Assembly (NCBI RefSeq): GCF_014639275.1
Contig: NZ_BMFW01000008.1
Span: 62,660 to 126,659 of the forward strand
DNA length: 64,000 nt
Direction of reading: 5' to 3'
Source: Arthrobacter liuii
GTDB lineage: Bacteria > Actinomycetota > Actinomycetes > Actinomycetales > Micrococcaceae
A program made the position numbers and the translations under genes. Positions 26,171-33,996 of the stretch are shown here, piece after piece (the first letter of the stretch is position 1; each line of letters starts with the position of its first letter). The notes under the pieces were generated by a model. That model made no database searches, was not told the DNA's origin, and saw only the letters and a program-made list of their open reading frames with translations.

Positions 26171-26692
26171 ATGTCCCTGCGGAACCTGATTTTCGTGGCG
26201 TTCGTCGAGCCGGTTACTGACGGCCAGGTTTTCCCGCGCACGGACTGGCCGCTGCACATCACCCTGGTGAGGTTCGACGCCGCCTGTACTGACAGTGCCG
26301 ACGTCGCCGAGCGCCTTGCCGGGCTGGCGGACGCGCACGCCGCGGCAGCGCTGGGCGCAGGGCTTGCGGTGGGGGAGGACGCGGCCTTTGGCCGGAACGG
26401 ATCGGTCCCGGTCAGCCTGATGGAACCGACTCCTGCCCTGCAAAACCTGCATGGGCAGCTGGTCGCCATTGTCGAAGGCCTGGGCGGCAGGATCCCCACG
26501 CCTCGCCACACCCTGTCCGGTTACCGGCCGCACATCTCGCACCAAGGCGCTGCAGGCCCGGGTGGGAAGCGCCTCCACCCGGGCGACGCCGTCGTGCTTG
26601 ACCGCGTCGCCCTGGTGGACATGGCTCCCGACGGCGACCACACCATCAGGCGCATCCTCCGGCTGTGGAGCCTCGAACCCGAGGCAGGCTAG
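26171..26692 (+). CDS. 2'-5' RNA ligase / 2H phosphoesterase family protein
   Basis: The product has 173 residues. The two catalytic His-x-Thr/Ser motifs of the 2H superfamily are HITL (His29-x-Thr31) and HISH (near residue 119), about 90 residues apart as expected. Family members hydrolyse 2',3'-cyclic phosphates or ligate RNA; the physiological substrate is unknown. ATG 26171 lies nine bases after a GGGAG site; a GTG two codons earlier is too close to it. The last four bases overlap those of the phosphoglucomutase gene on the other strand (shared CTAG). Confidence 0.82.
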   Translation: MSLRNLIFVAFVEPVTDGQVFPRTDWPLHITLVRFDAACTDSADVAERLAGLADAHAAAALGAGLAVGEDAAFGRNGSVPVSLMEPTPALQNLHGQLVAIVEGLGGRIPTPRHTLSGYRPHISHQGAAGPGGKRLHPGDAVVLDRVALVDMAPDGDHTIRRILRLWSLEPEAG

Positions 26693-28353
26693 GCGATGAC
26701 GCTGTCCACCAGGGCCTTCGCCTCGGCCTGCACCTGCTTCAGGTGGTCCTCGCCCTTGAAGGACTCGGCGTAGATCTTGTAGACGTCCTCCGTGCCGGAC
26801 GGACGCGCGGCGAACCAGGCGTTCTCGGTGACTACCTTCAGCCCTCCGATGGACGCGCCGTTGCCGGGTGCCTCGGTGAGCTTGGCGGTGATCGCTTCGC
26901 CAGCCAGTTCGGTGGCGGTGACGTCCGCAGCGGAGAGCTTGCCCAGCTTCGCCTTCTGCTCACGCGTCGCAGCGGCGTCGATCCTGGCGTACACCGGCGC
27001 GCCGAACTGGTCGGTCAGCCCCTTGTACAGCTGGGACGGTGACTTGCCGGTGACGGCGGTGATCTCGGAGGCCAGCAGAGCCAGCAGGATGCCGTCCTTG
27101 TCCGTGGTCCACACGCTGCCGTCAAGCTTGTTGAAGGACGCGCCGGCTGATTCCTCACCGCCGAACGCACCCTCGCCGGAGAGCAGGCCGGGCACGAACC
27201 ACTTGAAGCCCACGGGCACCTCAACCAGCTTGCGGCCCAGGCTCTCGGCAACACGGTCGATGATGGAAGAGGACACCAGGGTCTTGCCCACCACGGAGGC
27301 CGGGTTCCAGCCGCTGCGGTTGCGGTAGAGGTAGTCGATGGCGACGGCCAGATAGTGGTTGGGGTTCATCAGGCCGCCATCGGGGGTGACGATGCCGTGC
27401 CGGTCGGCGTCGGCGTCGTTGCCGGTGGCCACGTCAAAGGCCGGCTGCCCGGAGGCAGCGGCATCGGACATGCGCTGGATCAGTGACGCCATGGCCGACG
27501 GCGAGGAGCAGTCCATCCGGATCTTCTCGTCCCAGTCCAGGGTCATGAAGGCCCACTGCGGATCCACGGTCGGGTTCACCACGGTGAGGTCCAGGTGGTG
27601 GCGCTCGGCGATCTCGCCCCAATAGTCCACGGACGCGCCGCCCATGGGGTCGGCGCCGATCCGGACGCCCGCGTTGCGGATGGCATCCAGGTTCAGGACG
27701 GACGGAAGATCGTCCACGTAGCTGCTGAGGAAATCGAACTTGCCGGTGGTATCGGCGGCCTGGGCGTCCGCCAGCGGGATCCGCTTCACGCCGCGCAGGC
27801 CGTTCTCCAGCAACTCGTTTGCGCGGTTGGCGATCCAGCCGGTGGCGTCGGAATCGGCAGGACCGCCGTGCGGGGGGTTGTACTTGAAGCCGCCATCGCC
27901 CGGCGGGTTGTGGCTGGGCGTGACCACGATGCCGTCAGCCTGCGGGGCGCCCGGTGCTGCCGTCCGGTTGTACGTAAGGATCGCGTGGCTCAGGGCCGGG
28001 GTGGGGGTGTAGCCATGCCGGGCGTCAACGAGGACCTGGACGCCGTTGGCGGCGAGCACCTCAAGGGCGGAGTTCTGCGCTGGCTCGCTCAGCGCGTGGG
28101 TGTCCTTGGCAAGGAACAACGGCCCGGTGACGCCCTGCGCCGCCCGGTACTCCACGATGGCCTGGGTGATGGCCACGATGTGCTGCTCATTGAAGGACGC
28201 CTTGAGGCTGGAGCCGCGGTGCCCGGATGTCCCGAACACCACGCGCTGGCCGGGATCACTGAGGTCCGGCGCGATGTCGTAATACGCATCGAGGAGCGCA
28301 GTGATGTCAACAAGGTCCTGGGGTTGGGCAACTGTACCCGCGCGGCTAGCCAT
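26689..28353 (-). CDS. pgm: phosphoglucomutase (alpha-D-glucose phosphate-specific)
   Basis: The product has 554 residues, the normal size for bacterial Pgm. The phosphoserine motif is [15 protein letters not shown], the metal loop is DADADRHG, the sugar-binding loop GEESAGASF, and the C-terminal phosphate site [15 protein letters not shown]. It interconverts glucose-1- and glucose-6-phosphate, linking glycogen, trehalose and UDP-glucose metabolism to glycolysis. The ATG at 28353 starts the family's usual N-terminus; the frame continues 200 codons upstream without similarity. The 240 bases upstream, shared with the NERD gene, hold the promoters. Confidence 0.96.
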   Translation of the reverse strand: MASRAGTVAQPQDLVDITALLDAYYDIAPDLSDPGQRVVFGTSGHRGSSLKASFNEQHIVAITQAIVEYRAAQGVTGPLFLAKDTHALSEPAQNSALEVLAANGVQVLVDARHGYTPTPALSHAILTYNRTAAPGAPQADGIVVTPSHNPPGDGGFKYNPPHGGPADSDATGWIANRANELLENGLRGVKRIPLADAQAADTTGKFDFLSSYVDDLPSVLNLDAIRNAGVRIGADPMGGASVDYWGEIAERHHLDLTVVNPTVDPQWAFMTLDWDEKIRMDCSSPSAMASLIQRMSDAAASGQPAFDVATGNDADADRHGIVTPDGGLMNPNHYLAVAIDYLYRNRSGWNPASVVGKTLVSSSIIDRVAESLGRKLVEVPVGFKWFVPGLLSGEGAFGGEESAGASFNKLDGSVWTTDKDGILLALLASEITAVTGKSPSQLYKGLTDQFGAPVYARIDAAATREQKAKLGKLSAADVTATELAGEAITAKLTEAPGNGASIGGLKVVTENAWFAARPSGTEDVYKIYAESFKGEDHLKQVQAEAKALVDSVIA

Positions 28354-28593
28354 GGCTACAGCATGCCAGAACCTGGCTCGAGTCAAAACGACCCGCCCAG
28401 AATCCGGACGGAATGACCTGGCGTGACGCCGCCGGCCAAGTAGTCCGCCTGAGTACACGGCACGGAAAGTACCTATATACCGGCCCTTCGACGCCCTGCT
28501 ATTTTCAAGAAAATTCCTGGAAAACACCCTGGAGCAGGGCACGACGGCGGGCCGCCGCCGTCGTCCCGTCCGGCAAGGAAACGGAGACGTCCA

Positions 28594-29436
28594 ATGGGGG
28601 CAGGAGACGGGGCAGCGGAGCAGTCCAGGCTGGCAGCCGAACGCGTGGCCAGGCTGAAGCGCCGGCTGGACCAGGCCGAACACTCCACCAAGGCCCTGGA
28701 CGCCGGCGCGGCGGGGGCGGAGGTGGTGGCCGACAAGCTCAGCGAGTTGGTCCCGCGCGGCTGGTATGTGCTCCACGATGTCCACTGGCCGGGCCGCCCC
28801 AAAGCGAACCTTGACCACGTCCTGGTGGGCCCGGGCGGAGTGGTGGTGGTTGATTCGAAGAACTGGACCGGCGAAGTCCGGGTGGCCTCCGGTGTGCTGT
28901 GGCAGGGCCGTTATGCGCGGACCCAGGCCGTGGAAGGTGCCCTGGCCCAGTGCGCCGCCGTGGCCTCGGTGCTGTCTCCGCCGCACCGCCGGCTGGTTCG
29001 TCCGCTCATCTGCATGGCTGGGCAGCCGGACATTTTCGGGGTGACCGATTCAGATGTTGCCGTTGCAGGTTCCCAACGGGTGGTGGGCGCCATCGAGGCG
29101 CTGCCGGCAGTGCTCGACCAGCAAGCAGTCGTGGGCCTCTACGAGCAACTGGGCCAGCAGCTTACCCACGAGCAGGAACCAGGCATCACGGCCCTGCGCA
29201 ACGTGAGTCCGGGAACTGTGGTGCGCCCGGCAGGAGCATTGCCGCCCGCGGGCCGGCAGCCAGGACAGCGGGCGGGAGTGGCGCCAGGAGCGCGGACAGG
29301 GGCGCCGGGAGGATCGGCCCGCCGCGGCCGGAACGCCAAGGCTCGGCAGCGCGGCGGTACCAGCGGAGCGGCGCTGGCACTGCTGGCGGTCTTCGTCATT
29401 TTTGCCGTCTATATCCTGCCCTACTTGGGCCATTAG
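28594..29436 (+). CDS. NERD domain (nuclease-related) membrane protein
   Basis: The product has 280 residues. A charged helix, probably coiled coil, fills residues 10-35, then the NERD domain ([48 protein letters not shown]) shows the restriction-endonuclease-like D...(D/E)xK core as DH...DSK. A Gly/Arg-rich linker leads to one C-terminal membrane segment ([21 protein letters not shown]). NERD proteins are thought to be involved in DNA or RNA processing, but none of that is shown here. Its last 41 bases overlap the end of the LysG-like gene on the other strand. Confidence 0.85.
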   Translation: MGAGDGAAEQSRLAAERVARLKRRLDQAEHSTKALDAGAAGAEVVADKLSELVPRGWYVLHDVHWPGRPKANLDHVLVGPGGVVVVDSKNWTGEVRVASGVLWQGRYARTQAVEGALAQCAAVASVLSPPHRRLVRPLICMAGQPDIFGVTDSDVAVAGSQRVVGAIEALPAVLDQQAVVGLYEQLGQQLTHEQEPGITALRNVSPGTVVRPAGALPPAGRQPGQRAGVAPGARTGAPGGSARRGRNAKARQRGGTSGAALALLAVFVIFAVYILPYLGH

Positions 29437-30319
29437 GCTCCTGGCCGTCCCCAGGACGGAGGCTGTGTTTCGCAGCGCTGCGGACCGCTTCGGTGGCCCT
29501 GTTGAGCCGTTCGGAATCGAGGGCCCAGGACTGCCAGTAGAGCGCCACGTCCTGGTGGGCATCTTCCAGCCTGACCAGGGCGCCGTTTGCCAGCTCACCG
29601 GTGAGCTGGAGTTCCGGAATCATTCCCCAGCCCAGGCCGGCCTTCACTGCTGCGAGGAAGCCCTGGGAAGAAGGGACAGTGTGCGTGCGGGGAGGCTGCG
29701 GCACGCTCTTGGCGGTGAGCAGCTGCTGCTGCAGGTTGTCTTTCAGGTTGAACTTCAGCACCGGCATTGCTGCCCAGTCAACACTGCCGTAAGCCGAAAA
29801 GCGCCGGTGCAGTCCCGGGGCAGCCACCGGGATGTACCGCATGGAGCCCAGCAGTTCCACCCGGCATCCGCTCACGGGCACCGGGTCTGAGGTTACGGCG
29901 CCCATGACTTCGCCGTCGCGGAGGAGTTGGCAGCTGTAACCCTGGTCCTCCACGTGGAGATCGAGGGCCGAGTCCTCCCACCCGGCGGCCTGGTGCAGGA
30001 CGGGGACAAACCATGTGGCCAGCGAATCCGCGTTGATGGCCACCGGCAGGTGCGCCCGCACAGCCGGCCCTGATCCCAATGCAACCGACGTCTCCGCCTC
30101 CAGCACCTGCACCTGGCGGGCCATCCGCAGCAGCAGCGCACCGGCGTCGGTGGCCGAGCAGGGCAGCCGGCGGCGCACCAGGACCTGGCCCACGGACGCT
30201 TCCAGCGCCTTGATGCGCTGGCTCACTGCCGACGGCGTGACCCGGAGCTGGTCTGCCGCCGCCTCGAACGTTCCCTCATCGACCACGGCCATGAGGGCTT
30301 TAAGGTGCTCAAGGTTCAT
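29396..30319 (-). CDS. lysG: LysR family regulator, LysG/ArgP type
   Basis: The product has 307 residues. The helix-turn-helix is NLEHLKALMAVVDEGTFEAAADQLRVTPSAVSQRIKALEASVG, the hallmark N-terminus of ArgP/LysG (IciA) regulators that sense lysine or arginine. The effector domain follows. It is divergent from a LysE-type exporter, the classic LysG-LysE arrangement of Corynebacterium, with an ATTCT-N11-AGAAT site between them. Its C-terminal 14 codons overlap the NERD gene tail to tail, so the last residues ([10 protein letters not shown]) are probably not conserved. Confidence 0.92.
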   Translation of the reverse strand: MNLEHLKALMAVVDEGTFEAAADQLRVTPSAVSQRIKALEASVGQVLVRRRLPCSATDAGALLLRMARQVQVLEAETSVALGSGPAVRAHLPVAINADSLATWFVPVLHQAAGWEDSALDLHVEDQGYSCQLLRDGEVMGAVTSDPVPVSGCRVELLGSMRYIPVAAPGLHRRFSAYGSVDWAAMPVLKFNLKDNLQQQLLTAKSVPQPPRTHTVPSSQGFLAAVKAGLGWGMIPELQLTGELANGALVRLEDAHQDVALYWQSWALDSERLNRATEAVRSAAKHSLRPGDGQEPNGPSRAGYRRQK

Positions 30320-30325
30320 GAAGAT

Positions 30326-30346
30326 ATTCTAAGGACAGGACAGAAT
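30326..30346. promoter_or_regulatory. LysG operator (ATTCT-N11-AGAAT)
   Basis: ATTCT (30326-30330) and AGAAT (30342-30346) are an inverted repeat with exactly 11 bases between, containing T-N11-A, starting seven bases from the lysG start codon and 44 bases before the exporter ATG. Site form and position match LysR-type autoregulation plus exporter activation. Confidence 0.6.
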
Positions 30347-30389
30347 CCTTTACTTGCCTACATCGCTGCGCGACCCTACCGTCGTTGCT

Positions 30390-30986
30390 ATGTGGACCGC
30401 AGGAGTAACGGGAATGCTCACGGGGCTGGCGCTGATCGTGGCGATTGGCGCCCAGAACGCCTTCGTGCTGCGCCAGGGAATCCGGCGGGAACATATTGGC
30501 GCGGTGGTGGTTGTCTGCATGGCCGGCGACGCCCTGCTGATCGTGGGCGGCACCGCGGGCATCGGGGCGCTGGTCACCCGGTTCCCCGAGGTGCTGGAAG
30601 TCTTGCGCTGGGCCGGAGCGGCTTACCTGCTGTGGTTCGCGGTGCGATCCTTCATGGCGGCGGTGAAGCCCTCGGCCCTGGAAGAGGAGGCGCCGAATTC
30701 GAAGAACTCGGTGATTGCCACCACGGCGGCCCTGACCTTCCTCAACCCGCATGTCTATCTGGACACCGTGGTTCTCCTGGGCAGTCTTGCCAACCAGCTG
30801 GGCCCTGACCTGCGCTGGACCTTTGCCGCCGGCGCGGTGACCGGAAGCGTGCTGTGGTTCTCCGGGCTGGGCTACGGGGCGAGGGCGCTGGCAGGCGTGC
30901 TCAGCAGCCCCCGCACCTGGCGGTGGATTGACGCGTCCATCGGCGTGCTGATGGTAATCCTGGCCATCCGGCTGGTCCTGCACTGA
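30390..30986 (+). CDS. lysE: LysE/ArgO family amino-acid exporter
   Basis: The product has 198 residues and six predicted membrane segments. The family's N-terminal motif is GLALIVAIGAQNAFVLRQGI, and the middle carries FLNPHVYLDTVVLLGSL. These are specific to LysE/ArgO (basic amino acid export) within the wider RhtB superfamily. It uses the proton gradient to expel lysine or arginine when peptides are abundant. The divergent LysG-like regulator supports this. The ATG at 30390 has no clear ribosome site; a start 12 codons earlier is open but off the family alignment. Confidence 0.92.
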   Translation: MWTAGVTGMLTGLALIVAIGAQNAFVLRQGIRREHIGAVVVVCMAGDALLIVGGTAGIGALVTRFPEVLEVLRWAGAAYLLWFAVRSFMAAVKPSALEEEAPNSKNSVIATTAALTFLNPHVYLDTVVLLGSLANQLGPDLRWTFAAGAVTGSVLWFSGLGYGARALAGVLSSPRTWRWIDASIGVLMVILAIRLVLH

Positions 30987-31020
30987 AGTAGGCTGTAGCC
31001 AGATTCGCAGGGGAGAAACC

Positions 31021-31485
31021 ATGAGCAGCCAGCCATCCCAGGGGCCCGAATACCAGCGTCCCGAAAACCAGCGCAACGGTTCGCCGTGGCCCAGCTACCA
31101 GCCGCCGTCCCAGTACGGGCAAGGGCCCGATTATGGCCAGCCCCAATACGGGCAGCCCCCGTCCAACCAACCGCAGTACGGCCAACCGCAGTACTTCGGC
31201 CAGCCGTCCTACTACGGCAGTCCGGTGGAACCGAAGACCCTGAGCATCGCCAGCATGGTGTGCGGCATCGCCTCGGTCATCATGGGCTGGCTGCTGCTTC
31301 CCCAGTTCGCTGCCATCATCACCGGCCACCTGGCCCTCCGGCGGGAACCCTCCGGCCGGGGGATGTCTATCGCCGGCTTGGTGCTGGGCTATCTGTGCCT
31401 GCTGGGGTACGGGGCCATCTGGCTGCTGTTCATCATTGGCCTCGCCGTCGCCGCCACCACAGGGTCGCACACCGGCACCTTTTAG
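31021..31485 (+). CDS. DUF4190 membrane protein with Gln/Tyr/Gly/Pro-rich N-terminus
   Basis: The product has 154 residues. The first 65 are low-complexity repeats (YGQPQYGQP-like, several copies), typical of cytoplasmic tails of actinobacterial membrane proteins. DUF4190 follows: one membrane helix at about 75-97, a GHLALRREPSGRGMSIAGLVLGY loop-helix, and another at about 115-145. The function is unknown. The start is 34 bases after the exporter gene with GGGGAGAAACC as ribosome site, so the two may be co-transcribed. A hairpin element lies 78 bases after its stop. Confidence 0.85.
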   Translation: MSSQPSQGPEYQRPENQRNGSPWPSYQPPSQYGQGPDYGQPQYGQPPSNQPQYGQPQYFGQPSYYGSPVEPKTLSIASMVCGIASVIMGWLLLPQFAAIITGHLALRREPSGRGMSIAGLVLGYLCLLGYGAIWLLFIIGLAVAATTGSHTGTF

Positions 31486-31563
31486 CCACTCTTCCCCCTC
31501 AGAAGCGCTGGACCAGATCAAGGCGCACGGGCCAGCCGGCCGGCACCTACCAGGCGCGGGCAT

Positions 31564-31629
31564 AAGTCCCCGCCGGATGGACGTTTCCCCTGCGCGTGAC
31601 AGGGGGACTGGTCCGTGGGGTGGGGAGTT
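31564..31629. repeat. GC-rich hairpin element, copy 1 (plus orientation)
   Basis: AAGTCCCCGCC ... GGAC ... TCCCCTG, loop CGCGTGA (31593-31599), CAGGGGGA ... GTCC ... GGGGAGTT. The outer, middle and inner arms pair in nested fashion. The same plan is seen at 42620, 43743 and 50843. It lies between the DUF4190 gene and the convergent GntR gene, where it could also terminate both transcripts. Confidence 0.65.
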
Positions 31630-31654
31630 GTCTCGGTCGACTTACCTGGCCGAC

Positions 31655-32353
31655 CTAGCGGAGCAGCTCGACGTCCGAGACAAGCTCGATATGCGCCAGC
31701 ATGGCATTGGCAGCGCCGTCGGAATCGTGGGCGCGGACGGCATCGGCGATTTTCCGGTGCGATGCCAGTGACTGTTCGGGTCGCCCGGGCTGGCCCAGGG
31801 ACTCCATCCTGGTTTCCAGGATCATCTCGGCGATGAAGGCCATCAGTTGCCCCAGTACCGAGGAGTGTGCCGCAGCCGTGATGGCTTGGTGGAACAGTTC
31901 ATCGCCGTGGGTACCGCGGTGGCCGTCGCCGATTTCCTTGGCCATGACATCCAGGGCGTTGTCAATGGCAGTGAGGTCCTGGTCCGTCCGGCGTTCCGCC
32001 GCAAGGGCGGCAAGCTTCACTTCCAGCGTGCTGCGTGCCTCCACGATTTCCGGGAGCCGGCTCTGGTGCTCGCGCAGGCCCTTGACCACCGACGCCACGC
32101 TGGGCCGCCGGGCCAGGACTGCGCCGGTGCCGTGCTGCACGTCGATGACGCCAAGCACTTCCAGGGCCACCAGGGCCTGGGCCAGGGTGGCGCGGGAAAC
32201 TCCAAGCCGTTCGGCAAGGTCGCGCTCTGCCGGCAGGAGATCTCCGGGCTTCAGCTGGGCGGACTCAATGTAGGCAAGGATCTGCTCCACCAGCTGCTCA
32301 TAAAGCCGTGGGCGGGTGACTCGTTCCAGACCTGCCCGTGCTGTCTTCTCCAC
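31655..32353 (-). CDS. GntR/FadR family transcriptional regulator
   Basis: The product has 232 residues. The winged helix (LYEQLVEQILAYIESAQLKPGDLLPAERDLAERLGVSRATLAQALVALEVLG, about residues 17-70) is followed by an FCD-type all-helical ligand domain with the metal/acid-binding histidines (HRGTHGDELFHQAI, HRKIADAV, HIELVSDV). The GTG start has GGGAGG six bases before it. It is divergent from the permease remnant, CoA-transferase and carboxyltransferase genes and probably controls them. MatR- and FadR-like members sense carboxylic acids or acyl-CoAs. Confidence 0.92.
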   Translation of the reverse strand: MEKTARAGLERVTRPRLYEQLVEQILAYIESAQLKPGDLLPAERDLAERLGVSRATLAQALVALEVLGVIDVQHGTGAVLARRPSVASVVKGLREHQSRLPEIVEARSTLEVKLAALAAERRTDQDLTAIDNALDVMAKEIGDGHRGTHGDELFHQAITAAAHSSVLGQLMAFIAEMILETRMESLGQPGRPEQSLASHRKIADAVRAHDSDGAANAMLAHIELVSDVELLR

Positions 32354-32399
32354 AAAGCCCTCCCATGGGTCGCTCGGATCAGAATACCTCCTTCATCTA

Positions 32400-32421
32400 T
32401 TGACAGATAGACTCACTGTCT
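32400..32421 (+). promoter_or_regulatory. promoter -35 with overlapping GntR-type palindrome
   Basis: TTGACA (32400-32405) is a consensus -35. Just after it, AGAC-TCACT-GTCT (32409-32421) is a small inverted repeat, and TAAGAG (32421-32426) a poor -10. The site is between the GntR gene and its divergent target operon, in the spacer where a repressor would block transcription. Confidence 0.45.
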
Positions 32422-32488
32422 AAGAGGCTAGTCCAGTGAGCCAGTAACTCACGTCACGCTTCTCGCACCCCCCAACGGAGGACCAACG

Positions 32489-32738
32489 ATATCCGCTCCT
32501 GTCTTATCGATCATCATCCTGGCGGCGATGTTCCTGCTCGCCACCGTCCTGCCCCTCTATATGGGCGCGCCCGCGTTCGTGGGCGCCTTCTTGCTTGGCG
32601 CCCTGGTGCTGGCCAACGCGCGCGGAGGGCGTGGACAAGGACCAGTTCTACAAGCGGATCCCCGGCTACAGCGGAGTCGTCATCGTGGCAGGACCCGTCC
32701 TGGCCTGGCTGGCACTGGTGGTCCTCGGCTGGCTCTAG
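32489..32738 (+). pseudogene. remnant of an SLC13/MatC-type dicarboxylate permease: dead start and internal deletion
   Basis: A good ribosome site (ACGGAGGA, 32475-32482) is followed not by ATG but by ATA at 32489. Reading on gives SAPVLSIIILAAMF and LPLYMGAPAFVGAFLLGALVL, the N-terminus of MatC-like C4-acid/malonate permeases (about 45 residues). From about 32615 the frame shifts by one, and VDKDQFYKRIPGYSGVVIVAGP...VVLGWL then stop (32736-32738) matches the C-terminus of the same family. The middle, about 350-400 residues, is gone. It is thus a permease gene with a lost start and one large deletion whose junction lies at about 32615-32631. It stands in operon position before the CoA-transferase. 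Confidence 0.75.
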
Positions 32739-32786
32739 CGCCGACCGCGCCCCAGCCCCGCCTGTTCTAGAAAGGAAACCCAGCAT

Positions 32787-33995
32787 ATGAGCACAGCAGA
32801 AACTTCCCAAGGCCCCCTGGCCGGGCATATCGTCGTCGACCTCAGCCGGGCACTGGCCGGGCCGCACGCCGGGATGATGCTGGCAGACCTCGGCGCCCGC
32901 GTCATCAAGGTGGAGAACCCCGGCACGGGGGATGACACCCGCGGCTGGGGCCCGCCCTTCGTGGGCCCCGAGGACGACCTCCAGTCCACCTACTTCATGT
33001 CCTGCAACCGCAACAAGGAATCCATCAGCCTGGACCTGAAGAGCGCTGACGGCCAGGCGGTGCTCCGCGGGCTCCTGGAGCGGGCGGACGTGGTGATCGA
33101 GAACTTCCGGCCCGGAGTCATGGACCGGCTGGGCTTTTCCACCGCCGCGATGCACCAGCTCAACCCGCGCCTGGTCATCCTCTCCATCACCGGCTTTGGC
33201 CACGACGGGCCCGAATCCCAGCGCAGCGGCTACGACCAGATCCTGCAGGGCGAAGCCGGCCTGATGTCCCTGACCGGCTCCGGCCCGGACGATCCCCAGC
33301 GCGTCGGTGTCCCCATCGCCGACCTGCTCTCCGGCATGAACGGCGCATTCGGCGTGCTGGCGGCCCTGGTGGAGCGGAACCGGACCGGCCAGGGCAAGGT
33401 GGTACGCGCCTCGCTGCTGGCATCACTGATCGGCGTCCACGCCTTCCAGGGCACAAGGACCACCGTTGCGGGTGAAGTTCCGCAGGCCCAGGGCAACCAC
33501 CACCCGTCCATCGCCCCCTACGGACTGTTCAACTGCAAGGACGGGAGTGTGCAGATCAGTGTTGGCAGCGAGAAGCTGTGGCAGTCGTTCGCCGCGGCCT
33601 TTGGCCTGGACCCGGCCGCCCCGGGCTTTGCCAGCAACGCCGAAAGGGTGCGGAATCGTGCGGAGGTGATTGCCGCCGTCGAACGCGCCTTTGCCGGCTA
33701 CGGCGCGGCGGAACTGCTGCAAAAACTTAACGACGCCGGGATCCCGGCAGGGAAGGTCCGCTCGCTGGACGAGGTGTACGCCTGGGAACAGGTGGCGTCC
33801 CAGGGGCTCGTGGTGGATGTGGAGCATCCACTGCTCGGAAAGGTAAGCCTGCCCGGGCCGCCGCTGCGGTTCTTCGCTCCCGGGGACGCGGCGGAAACCA
33901 CGGTGACCGAGCACGACGCGCCGCCGCTGCTCAATGAGGACGGTCCGGCGATCCGCGAATGGCTCGGCCTGGCCGCGGCTGCCGGGGAAAAATAG
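32787..33995 (+). CDS. CaiB/BaiF family (class III) CoA-transferase
   Basis: The product has 402 residues. Family signatures are IVVDLSRALAGPHAGMMLADLGARVIKVENP at the N-terminus, NRNKESISLDLKS, and SGYDQILQGEAGLMSLTG with the catalytic Asp (GYD). It moves CoA between carboxylic acids, such as formyl/oxalate, succinyl/itaconate or malonate; the acceptor is not decided. An AGAAAGGAAA site precedes the ATG. The carboxyltransferase gene starts two bases after its stop, so both belong to one operon behind the dead permease, under the divergent GntR regulator. Confidence 0.93.
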   Translation: MSTAETSQGPLAGHIVVDLSRALAGPHAGMMLADLGARVIKVENPGTGDDTRGWGPPFVGPEDDLQSTYFMSCNRNKESISLDLKSADGQAVLRGLLERADVVIENFRPGVMDRLGFSTAAMHQLNPRLVILSITGFGHDGPESQRSGYDQILQGEAGLMSLTGSGPDDPQRVGVPIADLLSGMNGAFGVLAALVERNRTGQGKVVRASLLASLIGVHAFQGTRTTVAGEVPQAQGNHHPSIAPYGLFNCKDGSVQISVGSEKLWQSFAAAFGLDPAAPGFASNAERVRNRAEVIAAVERAFAGYGAAELLQKLNDAGIPAGKVRSLDEVYAWEQVASQGLVVDVEHPLLGKVSLPGPPLRFFAPGDAAETTVTEHDAPPLLNEDGPAIREWLGLAAAAGEK

Positions 33996-33996
33996 C

